From Methanofollis sp. W23 (GTDB lineage Archaea > Halobacteriota > Methanomicrobia > Methanomicrobiales > Methanofollaceae), in assembly GCF_017875325.1 (NCBI RefSeq), contig NZ_JAGGMN010000001.1, positions 434,001-498,000 on the forward strand: 64,000 nt of DNA. The letters run 5' to 3'. A program made the position numbers and the translations under genes. Under the pieces are notes generated by a model. That model ran no database searches. It was not told the origin of the DNA and worked only from the letters and a program-made list of their open reading frames with translations. Positions 1 to 8,786 of the stretch are shown here, one piece after another (positions within the stretch are counted from its first letter, which is position 1; each line of letters starts with the position of its first letter).

Positions 1-183
1 GTGATGAGGGAAATATGATATGGCCGTATTCTTTTGGGTATTTCCGGAGAGAGGAGATATGGATGCATTTTGAAATTTCGGGGAGACCGATCGGCCAGGA
101 TCCATTCAGCGCTTTAAAATATTTGTTGAAATCTAAAAAAAGCAATATATTATGGATATTTCAAAGATCTCGGGCGCCCTTTT

Positions 184-3100
184 TCACGCCCCTATCGCCG
201 CAAGATCTCCCTTCTCGCTCATGAAGATCCAGTAGCCCTCCTTTGGCCCCATATGCTGTATCCGGTTGCTCCCGGCGGTGACGGCCGGCCTGTACTCCTG
301 TCTGATCCTGTCGAACCCGACGAGAGAGGACCATGCCCCGTCCACCGACTGGAGCGTCTCCTCCACCGGTGCGGGGACGGTGTCCGAGAACCCGATCGCG
401 TTCCATCCGGGCGCGAGGTGCTTCACCGGCGGTACCTGTCTGAGGTCGGGGTTGTACGTCAGCCCGACGGCGGTGCTCTCCTTTGCATAGATCCAGATGC
501 CGTCCAGCACCCCGAGCCGATCGTCAGACTTGAGCACCCGCCAGCCGTCCGGCTGGGCGTACCCGAAGATCGAGTGGCCCGCACAGTCCACCGCCTCGAA
601 GACCGCCATCGTGTCGGCGCCGGGCGCCAGCCGTTTCGGCACCGAGACGAAGTTCCAGCCGGGGATGAGGGTGAGCGTATCGGACTCGTCGCCGCCCGCG
701 CCCACGACGACGACGCGCCTGAAGATGTTGTTCTCCTCGTCCGCCTCCTCGACGGCGCCGTCGGGATCGGCGATGACGGAGAGTTCGTAGACCCCTTCGG
801 CCGCCGGCCTCCAGACGAAGGAGACATCCGCATGGTCCCCGGCCGCAAGCCGGGCCACCGTTTCGGTCCCGGCCTTCGCACCGTCCACCGCGAACACCAC
901 GGCGAAGGCGTCGGCGTCTTTGCCTCCGCTGTTCTCGACCCTCGCCGTGACCGTCGCATTGACGCCCGGATCGAGATCAGGCACCTCGATCCCGGTGACG
1001 AGAAGATCAGGCACCCCGCTCCGGTCGATCACCACCCGGTCGAAGACCTCGCCGGGCGGACGGATACCGAGGACTTCCTTGTTGTCCTCGGAGATGTCTG
1101 CCACCGGCACGAACTCCATCGTCATCGTCTCGTTCGCTGGGTCCACCGTCACCCGCGTATAACCGAGCGTATGCTCCAGACTGTTCTGGTACCCGGCCTC
1201 CTTCTCCTCGGTGAGAGTGTACAGCGGACCACCGCCGGTCGCCGCGACGACGTACTGCGTGCCGTTCACCAGGTACCGCTGGTACGAATGGACATGCCCG
1301 TTGAAGACGACATCGACATCGTTCGCCTCGAAAGTCGGCCCCCAGAGCGTCCGGAAGTTCTTCCATCCGCCCGGATGACGGGTGCCAGAGCTGTACGGCG
1401 GATGGTGGAAGGCGACGAACGTCCAGGACGCGGTGCTCTCCGCCAGATCCTCTCCGAGCCACGCCGTCTGTTCGGTCATCCTCGGTCCCACATCGTCGTT
1501 GGAGTCGAGCATGGCGACATGCACGTCCCCGCAGTCGAAGGAGTACCAGTGGGGAACCGGGAACGCCGCCATGAACTCTTCGGCATCGTCCCAATACTCG
1601 TGGTTCCCGCGCGTCGGGTACAGCGTCGTGTTCGCATACAGCGCCCGCCCGGAGGCAAAGAACCGGTCCCACTCCTCTGGGTTGTTCGGGTCGCAGACCG
1701 TGTCGCCGACATGGACCACGAAGGCAGCGTCCTGCTCCTCCGCGGCAATCCGGTCCGCGACGAGTTTGTGCCGCTCCAGTTGCGTGAAGTCGGAGATCTG
1801 CTCCTGCGTATCGCCGTAGACGATGAAGGTGCACGGCCCGGCCGCAGGGAAGGTCCTGAAGGTCAGGTCCGCGGAGACATTCCTGCCCGCGTGGACGCGG
1901 TAATGATAGCGGGTATCGGGCGCAAGATCGGTGAGGTTCACATGCCTGAGCACCTCCTCGCCGGCAGCGGAGACATTGCGGTCGTACTTCCCGTGCTCGG
2001 TGAAGTACGCTTCAGCGGCGTACTCCACCATCCCGGCCGCCGGGATATCGGTCTTCCAGTTGACCGTCGTCCCGCTCGTCGTCGTCCCGGTCAGGTACGG
2101 CCCCCATTGCACCTCTGGCATCGGGGGGAGGACCTCGTACCGGTCGGCCGGTTCCATCAGAGGATAGAGATCTTGATCCGTCGCCGAGGCGATATAGGGA
2201 GTGTCGCCGATACCGTCACCGTCTGCATCGGTCCCATCGTAGTTGTAGTAGTAGTTGCCCAGATAACCCTGGTAGAGGGTGCCGTTGTACCAGTAATCGC
2301 ATGGTTCGGGGGTGTTGACCATATTCGAGGAGCCTTCACTGATCCAGCTGGTCTTGCCGCTGGTGGGTACATCTTTGGTCTTGGCCCAGGTATTCAGGTA
2401 GATCTGGTTTTCGTTCGCACTCTTGAGGTAAAGGTCTGTTTTCCCGCATCTGGAGCATGTATTGTTGACGATGACGTTTCGTTTCGATTGACCCAGATAT
2501 AATCCATTATAACTCCCGACAATTGAGTTGTCGCAGATCAGGCTGTCGCTGGAAGACGTTATAATCCCACAATATCCGCCTGAAACAGAATTCCCGGATA
2601 CCGTGGCGTTTGCGATGCTCCCGAGTTTCATCCCTCTGGAAACAGTATTTTTATCGACGGTGAGATTCTCGAACCGGCCTTCCCCCCTGATACCGTCACT
2701 GCTCATGGGTACGCTCCCGGTAAAGGTGTTCCCCTCCAGTACGAGATCAGATGATGTACCCAGCACGATCTCAAATAATGCACTCTCTGTGATGGCGCTG
2801 TTCAGCACCGACGACCTGTCCGATCCGGTTATGCGCAACCCGGACTTCTTGCTTGAAGTCATGGAGCAGTTCTCAATCGTCGTATCCGGCGAATCGGTCA
2901 CGTCAATATGATATACGCCGTTCCAGGATCCTGTACAGTCTAGAATCGTTGTCCTGTCCGCCTTCTGGAGACAGATGCCGTTGAATGTATTCTCGGAGAT
3001 CGTGCATCCGGTGATTGCCGAATTTCTGGTGGCATTGAGGGACATCCCGTTTTGTGCGTTTTTATTTGCCGAAGAATTGCGGATAGTAACGTTCTCTGCA

Positions 3101-4734
3101 TCCTTCAGGACGATCCCCTGATAGTTGGAGGACGCGACGATATCTGCGGCCCGGCAGTCCCGCACGCCGTCCAGGAGAAGCCCGACCCCCTCGTTCGTCG
3201 CCCCGGTCAGCGCAAACCCTTCGATGGTGACGTTGTCAGCGTTCACGGCGATCACGTCGTCGCGAGTATTCACTGCTTTCACTGTCACGGCTGTGGCGCC
3301 ATGCTCTGAGACGAGGGTCAGGCGTTTGCCGACATCGATGTTCTCGGTGTACGTCCCGTCCCTGACAAGGACGGTATCTCCGGGATTGGCAGAGAGCACC
3401 GCTTCCTGGATGGTGGTGTAGTCCCCGCCGCCGTCGATATCGACGACGATCGTCTTCGCCGCGGGCGGCGCCTGGCCCACCGTCACCGTCACCGACCCTG
3501 AGACCTCGCCCGCCGTCGCCGTCACCGTTGCCGTCCCCTCTGCCAGCGCCGTGAAGAGCCCGGTGGCCGGGTCCACCGTCCCGACCGTTTCGTTGTCGCA
3601 CGACCAGGAGACCGCGACGCCCTCCATCGGTTTGCCGTTCTGGTCCCTGGGCACGGCCGAGAACTGCTTCGTCTTCCTGACCACCGCCGTCGCATCCGCA
3701 GGATAGACCGAGACCGCGGTCAGCACCGGCCGCTCGCTCACCCTGATATACCCCTTCTTTGTCCAGGCCGCCGTACCCTCCGCGGCCGTCACCGTGAGCG
3801 TGACGTTGTACGTGCCCGGTTCGGTGTACTCATGCACTGGACTCTCTGCCGGCGAACCGGCGGTCTCGTCGCCGAAGTCCCACTGCCATCCGGTCGGTGT
3901 CGTCGCCGAGGTCTCGGGCGTGAAGGCGACGGTGAGAGGGGCATATCCTGAAGTCTGGTTCGCGGCGAAGTTGACCCTGAAGAGGGGGGCCGGGTCCTGC
4001 GAACGGATGATGACCCGGTCGATGTACTTTACTGACAGTCCGGTGGTCGCCGGGTACTTCTCCCTGCTGGAGATGTAATAGTGCCAGTACTTCTTGTCCA
4101 TGCACTCGTGCATGTCCCACGTCCCGAAGACATGCCACCCCCACGGGTTGGTGGAGTCGTCGGCAAAGAAGATCAGGCGCATCCCGTCAAAATAATTCGG
4201 GACATACCCCTTGTCCGGCCGCCACCAGGTGACGACCATCGGCCCCTGCCTGGGATCGGGGTCGTAGACGTTCCGGTACCCGAAGATTTGGTACATCCCG
4301 TCATTGGCCTTGATCATGATGGTGTCGTTCGGGCTCATACCGCCGACCAGTTCGCAGAGATCCCTGACGTCGGTCCCCTTGACGGCATGATAGTCCTTGT
4401 CCGGGATGTTCCCGTCCTCTTGGGGGTTCCATCGCAGGTCCTCGTCCTCTTCCCCGAGTTCGGGCCCCTGATGATAGTAATGCGTCACTCCGTCTCCCTG
4501 TATCGGGAGATTCTTTTCCATCCATTGATAGTCGACTGTCTCCTGAGCGATCAATGTCCCGTCCTTTGCCAGTTTTGAGACCGTCAACTCGGTCGTCGCC
4601 GACCCGGCCGAGACCGGTGCCACGAGGAGGAGGCCAGCAAGAAGGAGGAAGAGGAGAAAAACTCCCGGTTTTATCCGTGCTTCGAGATTAGAATGGTTGG
4701 ATAATTTGTATTTTCGATCGATTTTCGATTTCAT
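184..4734 (-). CDS. Secreted mosaic surface protein: PKD, Ig-like, NosD-type beta-helix, metallophosphatase, CARDB
   Basis: A 1516-residue exported protein. Residues 23-43 are a signal peptide ending in VSA. Residues 46-250 form a Trp/Tyr-rich domain I cannot name. Next come a PKD domain (254-332, WDFGD motif), a bacterial Ig-like domain (337-420), and a NosD-type parallel beta-helix (428-860) that closes with the DADGDGIGDTPY signature. A fibronectin-like lead (872-960) precedes a purple-acid-phosphatase-like metallophosphoesterase (965-1210). Its metal ligands are present: D975, D1011, GNHE at 1043-1046, FHH at 1109-1111 and GHVH at 1146-1149. A CARDB domain (1240-1340) and a C-terminal module of two related GW-N/F repeats follow. 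The ATG at 4734 is chosen because the signal peptide starts there and a TATA box lies upstream; a longer in-frame ORF reaches 4917. No C-terminal anchor is visible. Likely a cell-surface phosphoesterase or adhesion protein; its substrate is unknown. Confidence 0.88.
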   Translation of the reverse strand: MKSKIDRKYKLSNHSNLEARIKPGVFLLFLLLAGLLLVAPVSAGSATTELTVSKLAKDGTLIAQETVDYQWMEKNLPIQGDGVTHYYHQGPELGEEDEDLRWNPQEDGNIPDKDYHAVKGTDVRDLCELVGGMSPNDTIMIKANDGMYQIFGYRNVYDPDPRQGPMVVTWWRPDKGYVPNYFDGMRLIFFADDSTNPWGWHVFGTWDMHECMDKKYWHYYISSREKYPATTGLSVKYIDRVIIRSQDPAPLFRVNFAANQTSGYAPLTVAFTPETSATTPTGWQWDFGDETAGSPAESPVHEYTEPGTYNVTLTVTAAEGTAAWTKKGYIRVSERPVLTAVSVYPADATAVVRKTKQFSAVPRDQNGKPMEGVAVSWSCDNETVGTVDPATGLFTALAEGTATVTATAGEVSGSVTVTVGQAPPAAKTIVVDIDGGGDYTTIQEAVLSANPGDTVLVRDGTYTENIDVGKRLTLVSEHGATAVTVKAVNTRDDVIAVNADNVTIEGFALTGATNEGVGLLLDGVRDCRAADIVASSNYQGIVLKDAENVTIRNSSANKNAQNGMSLNATRNSAITGCTISENTFNGICLQKADRTTILDCTGSWNGVYHIDVTDSPDTTIENCSMTSSKKSGLRITGSDRSSVLNSAITESALFEIVLGTSSDLVLEGNTFTGSVPMSSDGIRGEGRFENLTVDKNTVSRGMKLGSIANATVSGNSVSGGYCGIITSSSDSLICDNSIVGSYNGLYLGQSKRNVIVNNTCSRCGKTDLYLKSANENQIYLNTWAKTKDVPTSGKTSWISEGSSNMVNTPEPCDYWYNGTLYQGYLGNYYYNYDGTDADGDGIGDTPYIASATDQDLYPLMEPADRYEVLPPMPEVQWGPYLTGTTTSGTTVNWKTDIPAAGMVEYAAEAYFTEHGKYDRNVSAAGEEVLRHVNLTDLAPDTRYHYRVHAGRNVSADLTFRTFPAAGPCTFIVYGDTQEQISDFTQLERHKLVADRIAAEEQDAAFVVHVGDTVCDPNNPEEWDRFFASGRALYANTTLYPTRGNHEYWDDAEEFMAAFPVPHWYSFDCGDVHVAMLDSNDDVGPRMTEQTAWLGEDLAESTASWTFVAFHHPPYSSGTRHPGGWKNFRTLWGPTFEANDVDVVFNGHVHSYQRYLVNGTQYVVAATGGGPLYTLTEEKEAGYQNSLEHTLGYTRVTVDPANETMTMEFVPVADISEDNKEVLGIRPPGEVFDRVVIDRSGVPDLLVTGIEVPDLDPGVNATVTARVENSGGKDADAFAVVFAVDGAKAGTETVARLAAGDHADVSFVWRPAAEGVYELSVIADPDGAVEEADEENNIFRRVVVVGAGGDESDTLTLIPGWNFVSVPKRLAPGADTMAVFEAVDCAGHSIFGYAQPDGWRVLKSDDRLGVLDGIWIYAKESTAVGLTYNPDLRQVPPVKHLAPGWNAIGFSDTVPAPVEETLQSVDGAWSSLVGFDRIRQEYRPAVTAGSNRIQHMGPKEGYWIFMSEKGDLAAIGA

Positions 4735-5204
4735 GTGATACCGCCCTGTAAATTGTAGATCGATATCATCTCTCGATATATAATATAAATTGATTTTGAT
4801 GTTTCTGTTAATTATGTTTAACAGATCTTGTGAATTTCTCGCCGTCGCTGTGGGGGACGATCCAGGCAAAAATGAGCGTTCTAACAAGAGATAGCGCCAC
4901 ATAAAGAATAGAGTCACAATCGTGTCGTCGTATGGAGAAAAAACTGGTTATATCGTCCGATTGTTTCGGAACCCGCCCATATCCGGAAGTGTGGGGGGCG
5001 ATCCGGGATGCGCCCGCCTCCCGTCCGGAAGGGATCGGCGGTGGGTCGGCGGCCGAACGCTCCGGAGAAGAACTCCGACCGTTTTTCAGGGGGGCGTGCT
5101 GTTCAGACGGGCCGCCCTCGCAACTTCTTCACCGTCGTCTCGCACCGGGGGGAATCCTCCCGCCGGCAAGTTCAACAAAAAGGATCGGGTCCGCACCCCG
5201 CCCC
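4735..5204. other. Intergenic region without a convincing gene
   Basis: This 470-bp gap holds the promoter of the surface protein at its left end. The remainder is GC-rich and lies downstream of the zinc-ribbon membrane gene. ORFs crossing it have Arg/Pro/Ser-rich translations typical of shadow frames. I see no repeat copy here. Confidence 0.6.
4776..4790 (-). promoter_or_regulatory. TATA box for the surface mosaic protein gene
   Basis: An A/T-only stretch (ATTTATATTATATAT on the minus strand) lies 42-56 bases upstream of the ATG at 4734. With the usual archaeal spacing, transcription would start near 4755 and give a leader of about 20 nt containing GGCGGT as a weak ribosome site. Confidence 0.6.
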
Positions 5205-5573
5205 TCAACAATCCACGCCGCGCGCTCTCAGTTCCTCGGTCTTCTTCTGCGAACAGGTCTCGCACCGAAACTCAGGAGCGTGGTCGTCGGTCCTGTCGTA
5301 GTTGGCGGTCTTCACCAGGCGGTAACCCCGGCAGACCTTCCCGCAGTCCACGCACGCGATATTCTCCTTCACCTCCCACTGAGCGGCGAGCGCCTTCGAG
5401 GTGAAGATGAACCGGTCGACCCAGAAGAAGATGAGCCCGCCGATGAGGTTGGCGATGACGGTCGCAAGGAGAGGGTCCATCGTGGAGAGAAGGATGAGCA
5501 CGCCGGCAAGGATCGGGGTGGAGAGTTGCCACCTGATCAGGTAGAGGCCGTAGCGCTTGAAATTGACGTCCAT
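5205..5573 (-). CDS. Small membrane protein with C-terminal zinc ribbon
   Basis: A 122-residue protein. Two hydrophobic helices (about residues 15-35 and 36-55, the second ending NLIGGLIFFWVDRFIF) are followed by a cytosolic tail with two CxxC pairs: CVDC near residue 74 and CETC near 105. These probably bind one zinc ion. The helical pair resembles half of a GtrA-like membrane protein, but the zinc-ribbon tail is not part of that family. The gene sits alone, 94 bp downstream of the cyclophilin gene on the same strand. No function can be assigned; proteins of this shape occur as conserved hypotheticals in methanogens (from memory, not searched). Confidence 0.75.
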   Translation of the reverse strand: MDVNFKRYGLYLIRWQLSTPILAGVLILLSTMDPLLATVIANLIGGLIFFWVDRFIFTSKALAAQWEVKENIACVDCGKVCRGYRLVKTANYDRTDDHAPEFRCETCSQKKTEELRARGVDC

Positions 5574-5667
5574 GTCTGTACTCAGGTACGAACCTGCGGG
5601 GATAAAACTGCGGATGGGGGTAGGGAGAGCCCTTGCGAAAAAGAGAGAAAAAACTGAGATGCCGGGT

Positions 5668-6138
5668 TTAGAGGACCTCGGCCTTCGTGATCCTGACCTC
5701 GGTGCGCGGCCGGTCCTGGCGGTCGGTCCGGGTTGTGCCGATGGCGTCGACGACCTCCAGACCCTCGACTATCTCACCAAAGACCGGGTGCATCTGGTTG
5801 AGATGGACGTTGTCCACGAGGTTGATGAAGAACTGGCTTCCCCCGGTGTTCGGGCCGGCATTCGCCATCGAGATGGTGCCGCGGTCGTTCCTGTTCGAGG
5901 GCGTGAACTCGTCAGGGATCACGTATCCAGGCCCGCCCATCCCGGTCCCGGTTGGGTCGCCACCCTGGATCATGAAGTTCGCGATGACGCGGTGGAAGAT
6001 GACGCCGTCGTAAAATCCTTCTTTCACGAGTTTCTCGAAGTTCCCTGCGGTGATCGGCATGTCGCCATAAAGCTGGATGGTGATGTCGCCCATCGTCGTG
6101 TGGAGGACGACCTTTGCTCCTTCTGGATGATTTGCCAT
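5668..6138 (-). CDS. Peptidyl-prolyl cis-trans isomerase, cyclophilin type
   Basis: A 156-residue single-domain cyclophilin that should catalyse proline isomerisation during protein folding in the cytoplasm; no signal peptide is seen. Family motifs are clear: TTMGDITIQLYGD at the start, the catalytic FHRVI, the MIQGGD loop, SQFFINL, and HPVFGEIVEGLEVVD. The sequence is the compact prokaryotic form. The start at 6138 is chosen over the in-frame ATG at 6159 because GAGAGGAGTT sits 5-6 bases before it. It appears monocistronic. Confidence 0.94.
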   Translation of the reverse strand: MANHPEGAKVVLHTTMGDITIQLYGDMPITAGNFEKLVKEGFYDGVIFHRVIANFMIQGGDPTGTGMGGPGYVIPDEFTPSNRNDRGTISMANAGPNTGGSQFFINLVDNVHLNQMHPVFGEIVEGLEVVDAIGTTRTDRQDRPRTEVRITKAEVL

Positions 6139-6236
6139 GTTAACTCCTCTCTGTTTCATGGCAGTGACACTTTATAGACCTTCCCGCGAGGCGGTCCATG
6201 AGGATTTTTCTTCTGGAGAGGAGGCGAGGGGAGGGC

Positions 6237-6381
6237 GTGCCGCCCCCTGGACCCCCCGCGACATGATAGGTCGAGGACGGCAGCACTCTCTCTATGAACA
6301 TCTATTCTGCCTTCCCGGCTCAATCTTCTTCATCTCGGGGGTCTGGGGGCAGCGCCCCCGGCGCGATTCATGAGGAAGGCA
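6237..6381. repeat. Intergenic repeat copy with two hairpin modules
   Basis: Two modules of the window-wide repeat family lie end to end. The first (6237-6283) starts GCCGCCCCCTGGACCCCCCG and ends GGACGGCAG. The second (6308-6381) is bounded by GCCTTCCC and GGAAGGC and encloses the hairpin CTGGGGGCAGCGCCCCCGG. The same arrangement recurs near 14.6, 19.5, 25.9, 46.6 and 47.3 kb. Confidence 0.8.
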
Positions 6382-6506
6382 TGTCGATCCGGTTTTCCCC
6401 CACAGAAGAAAAAAGGCGGGAGATAGGATCTCATCTTCATGAAATCCGAATATCCTCCTCCTGGCCGGGTGGTCATCCCGGGAAGAGGCGGTCGGGAGTG
6501 TACCCG

Positions 6507-6569
6507 GAAAAATGTCATGCGATATTCACGGAGGCGCGTGCTCGATTCATGCCAGATTCTCCAGAGTCC
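6507..6569 (-). repeat. Terminal segment of the miniature inverted-repeat family, degenerate
   Basis: This segment reads GGAAAAATGTCATGCGATAT, continues through a CATGCCAGATTCT segment and ends TTCTCCAGAGTCC. It matches, with mismatches, the right-hand ends found near 26.46, 30.94, 40.62 and 47.80 kb. It lies about 40 bp before the HEAT-repeat gene. Confidence 0.6.
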
Positions 6570-6609
6570 AACAGGCAGGTTTTTGCCTGGCCGCGCCTAT
6601 GGGAGGCAT

Positions 6610-6936
6610 ATGAGAGAGGAGGAGCGAGAACTGGTGGTGAGGGAGTTCCTCGGGAACCTCGACCACGAGAGACCTGAGTTCAGGTGGGGGGCGGCCGAAG
6701 CGCTCGGGCGGCTCGGGGATATGCGGGCGGTCGAGCCCCTGATCAGGGCGCTGGAGGACGACCCCGACCCCAGGGTGCGCAAGAAGGCGGCATGGGCCCT
6801 CGGCCAGCTCGGGGACCTCAGGGCGCAGCGCCCGCTTCTCGTGGCCCTCGGCGACCGGGACGACGACGTGCAGGAGATCGCCGGGGAGGCGCTGGAAGTG
6901 TTGAAACGGAAACTCCTTCTGCAGAGTGTGAGGTGA
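6610..6936 (+). CDS. HEAT-repeat protein
   Basis: A 108-residue protein made almost wholly of HEAT/PBS-lyase-type repeats: RWGAAEALGRLGDMRAVEPL, VRKKAAWALGQLGDLRAQRPL and VQEIAGEALEVL. Such short solenoids are usually protein-interaction modules or accessory lyase-like proteins; no catalytic residues are visible. The ATG at 6610 is chosen because GGGAGG sits just upstream and the repeat fold begins soon after. A longer in-frame ORF starts at 6439, but its extra residues run through a repeat element and look non-coding. The gene stands alone between two repeat-filled gaps. Confidence 0.78.
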   Translation: MREEERELVVREFLGNLDHERPEFRWGAAEALGRLGDMRAVEPLIRALEDDPDPRVRKKAAWALGQLGDLRAQRPLLVALGDRDDDVQEIAGEALEVLKRKLLLQSVR

Positions 6937-7561
6937 TGAATACCGCTCATTACACGGGCTCAACCTCTGTCGCTACACCTCGCGAGAGCCCTCTCCTCTC
7001 TCCATGCATCAACACGGTCTGGGGACCTCCCCGAGGATGACCGCAAGAGGACAGAACAGATCCCACAACCCCCAGGGGTGTGCGCACCCCCTCGAATCAA
7101 AACATTCTTTTCAGAGATTCCGGCTCTGGAGAACCCCTCCCCTATCGTGTGGGGGAGACGTGTGTCCCTCGCCATCTCACCTCTTCATGCCGGAGGCGCT
7201 GCCCCCCGGTCGAGGCCAGGGCGTCGCACTCCAGGAAGGAAAGATTTCAGTTCAAGACGAGGGTCGGGCCTCAGGGAATTTTGGGACATGCTCATGGTTC
7301 AGGAATGATCGACTAGAACCTGGAGGATCGTCGCGCTGTGTGTGGTGTCGAAGTGGATCTCGTGCATGGTGATGTGGACGTAGGGGTAATTACAGACACA
7401 CGCCTTGATGAGTGGCCTGACCTGCAGTGTGGAGAACCGGACAGTCGTGATACTCTGTGAATATCAGTGTGGTCCTGCCGGCGTGCGCAACGGATCTGCG
7501 CGAAAAAAGAGGAGACGAACCAGGGGAGATGGTTGCACCCAGTCTTCCATTTATTTCAGGC
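6937..7561. repeat. Gap filled with degenerate repeat copies
   Basis: No convincing gene is present. Positions 7084-7172, on the minus strand, match the segment at 63330-63440: a GGGACACACG-CTCCC stretch, then an end-like GGTTCTCCAGAGCC, then GAATCTCTGAAAAGAA. Positions 7186-7217 hold a decayed GC hairpin. Positions 7232-7305 resemble the outer repeat seen at 42.83-42.90 and 62.69-62.76 kb (CAGGGAATTTTGGGACATGC). The whole gap looks like an old nest of the window's repeat family. Confidence 0.55.
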
Positions 7562-8779
7562 TCAGACGATCTCCAGGTACTCGAGCATCAGGGCATCGAC
7601 AATGGAATCGGTCGTAGCCTCGTCAGTATCGTAGAGTTCGACGATGTATTCCCTGATCCAGGTCTCCAGGTCGACATCTGCACATCGGTCAGGATAGACC
7701 GCCTTTGCCATGATCATCATGTTGATCGGGAACTCGAGCCGCTCGGATTTGCAGGGCGTGGCCGCCAGAGCGTAGACCTCCCCCTCTTTAAGCGCCCTGA
7801 GGTCCTGGATGGTGTCATATTGTGTGTCCTCGTAGAGCTGCCGCGGCGGATGGTAGCCACTCCAGGTGCTGAGGATGATGACGTCTGGATCGAGGGCGAG
7901 CAACTGCTCTGCCGAGATCATATTTCTGCCCGATTCGGTGTAGGCACTCCTGACATGGACGACGTCCTCCATCATCCCCACCTCCGTGGTCCCTGAACCG
8001 AATGCGTATCCCGCTCCTCCTTTGTCCTTTGCATAGGTCGGGGCCCCGAAGTAGAGGACGCGTTTCTGTTCGGCCGGTGGGATGTCCTGTGTGCGGTCGT
8101 GGATAGAGGTAACCCGTGAATGGATCGTTTCCACGATCTCTTCTGCCCGGTCCTCTTTCCCGAAGACCGCACCAAGCACCCTGATCTCCTCGTACATCGT
8201 ATCCACTGACGGGTGTTCATAACAGGAGGGATACTTCAGGACGACAACCGGGACCCCGGCAGACTCGAGCTGGTTCAGGAACCTCCCGGTGTTCTCTTCC
8301 TGTTCGCCGAGATCGCGAAGGATGACGAGGTCGGGGTTTAAGCCGGCGATTGTCTCCACATTGGGAGGACCATATGGCCCGCCAAACCCGCCGACATTGG
8401 TCAGACGGTCCAGTTCAGGATTGAGTATTTTTCCGATCCAGGTATTTACCGTGTAATCGGTGCCGTTCCAGACATATGTTCCTTTTATTATGGGTTTCTC
8501 GTAGATGCTCCCTCCCACGATACGGTCTTCCACCCCGAAGATGTACATCGTGGTGTCGATGAGGGACCTGGAGATGGTCACGACCCGTTGCGGATCGTCG
8601 GGGACCGTCACCTCGACGCCACGCATATCGGTGATGGTCTTCCACCTGTCTGCGTCGGTGTTCTCCGGCCCGGGCGTTCCCTCTCCGGCGGGGTGTGCCG
8701 TCGCAAGGAAGAGAGTGACGATGATCGCAACGCAGATGCACGCCGCGACACCGATGATCAGAACATTCTGCTTTTCCAT
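7562..8779 (-). CDS. ABC transporter substrate-binding protein (iron-siderophore/cobalamin type), first of three
   Basis: A 405-residue periplasmic-binding-like protein. One hydrophobic anchor spans residues 7-27; there is no lipobox, so it is probably membrane-tethered on the outer face. The fold signatures are TDMRGVEVTVPDDPQRVV, ETIAGLNPDLVIL, AEQLLALDPDVIIL and WSGYHPPRQLYED. They define the FepB/BtuF-like family that binds metal chelates or corrinoids. It is the last gene of a five-gene run and begins 7 bp after the preceding binding-protein gene. It is clearly paralogous to the two neighbouring binding proteins but more diverged. The ligand cannot be read from sequence. Confidence 0.88.
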   Translation of the reverse strand: MEKQNVLIIGVAACICVAIIVTLFLATAHPAGEGTPGPENTDADRWKTITDMRGVEVTVPDDPQRVVTISRSLIDTTMYIFGVEDRIVGGSIYEKPIIKGTYVWNGTDYTVNTWIGKILNPELDRLTNVGGFGGPYGPPNVETIAGLNPDLVILRDLGEQEENTGRFLNQLESAGVPVVVLKYPSCYEHPSVDTMYEEIRVLGAVFGKEDRAEEIVETIHSRVTSIHDRTQDIPPAEQKRVLYFGAPTYAKDKGGAGYAFGSGTTEVGMMEDVVHVRSAYTESGRNMISAEQLLALDPDVIILSTWSGYHPPRQLYEDTQYDTIQDLRALKEGEVYALAATPCKSERLEFPINMMIMAKAVYPDRCADVDLETWIREYIVELYDTDEATTDSIVDALMLEYLEIV

Positions 8780-8786
8780 AACTCAT

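Noticed and set aside
253-2502. A 749-codon plus-strand ORF opposite the surface protein gene
   Set aside because: It is rich in Arg, Pro, His and Val as expected for the antisense of GC-rich coding DNA, and the minus-strand protein has clear domains and catalytic residues throughout.
4932-5657. A 241-codon plus-strand ORF across the zinc-ribbon gene
   Set aside because: The composition is that of a shadow frame, and it overlaps a minus-strand gene with convincing membrane helices and CxxC pairs.
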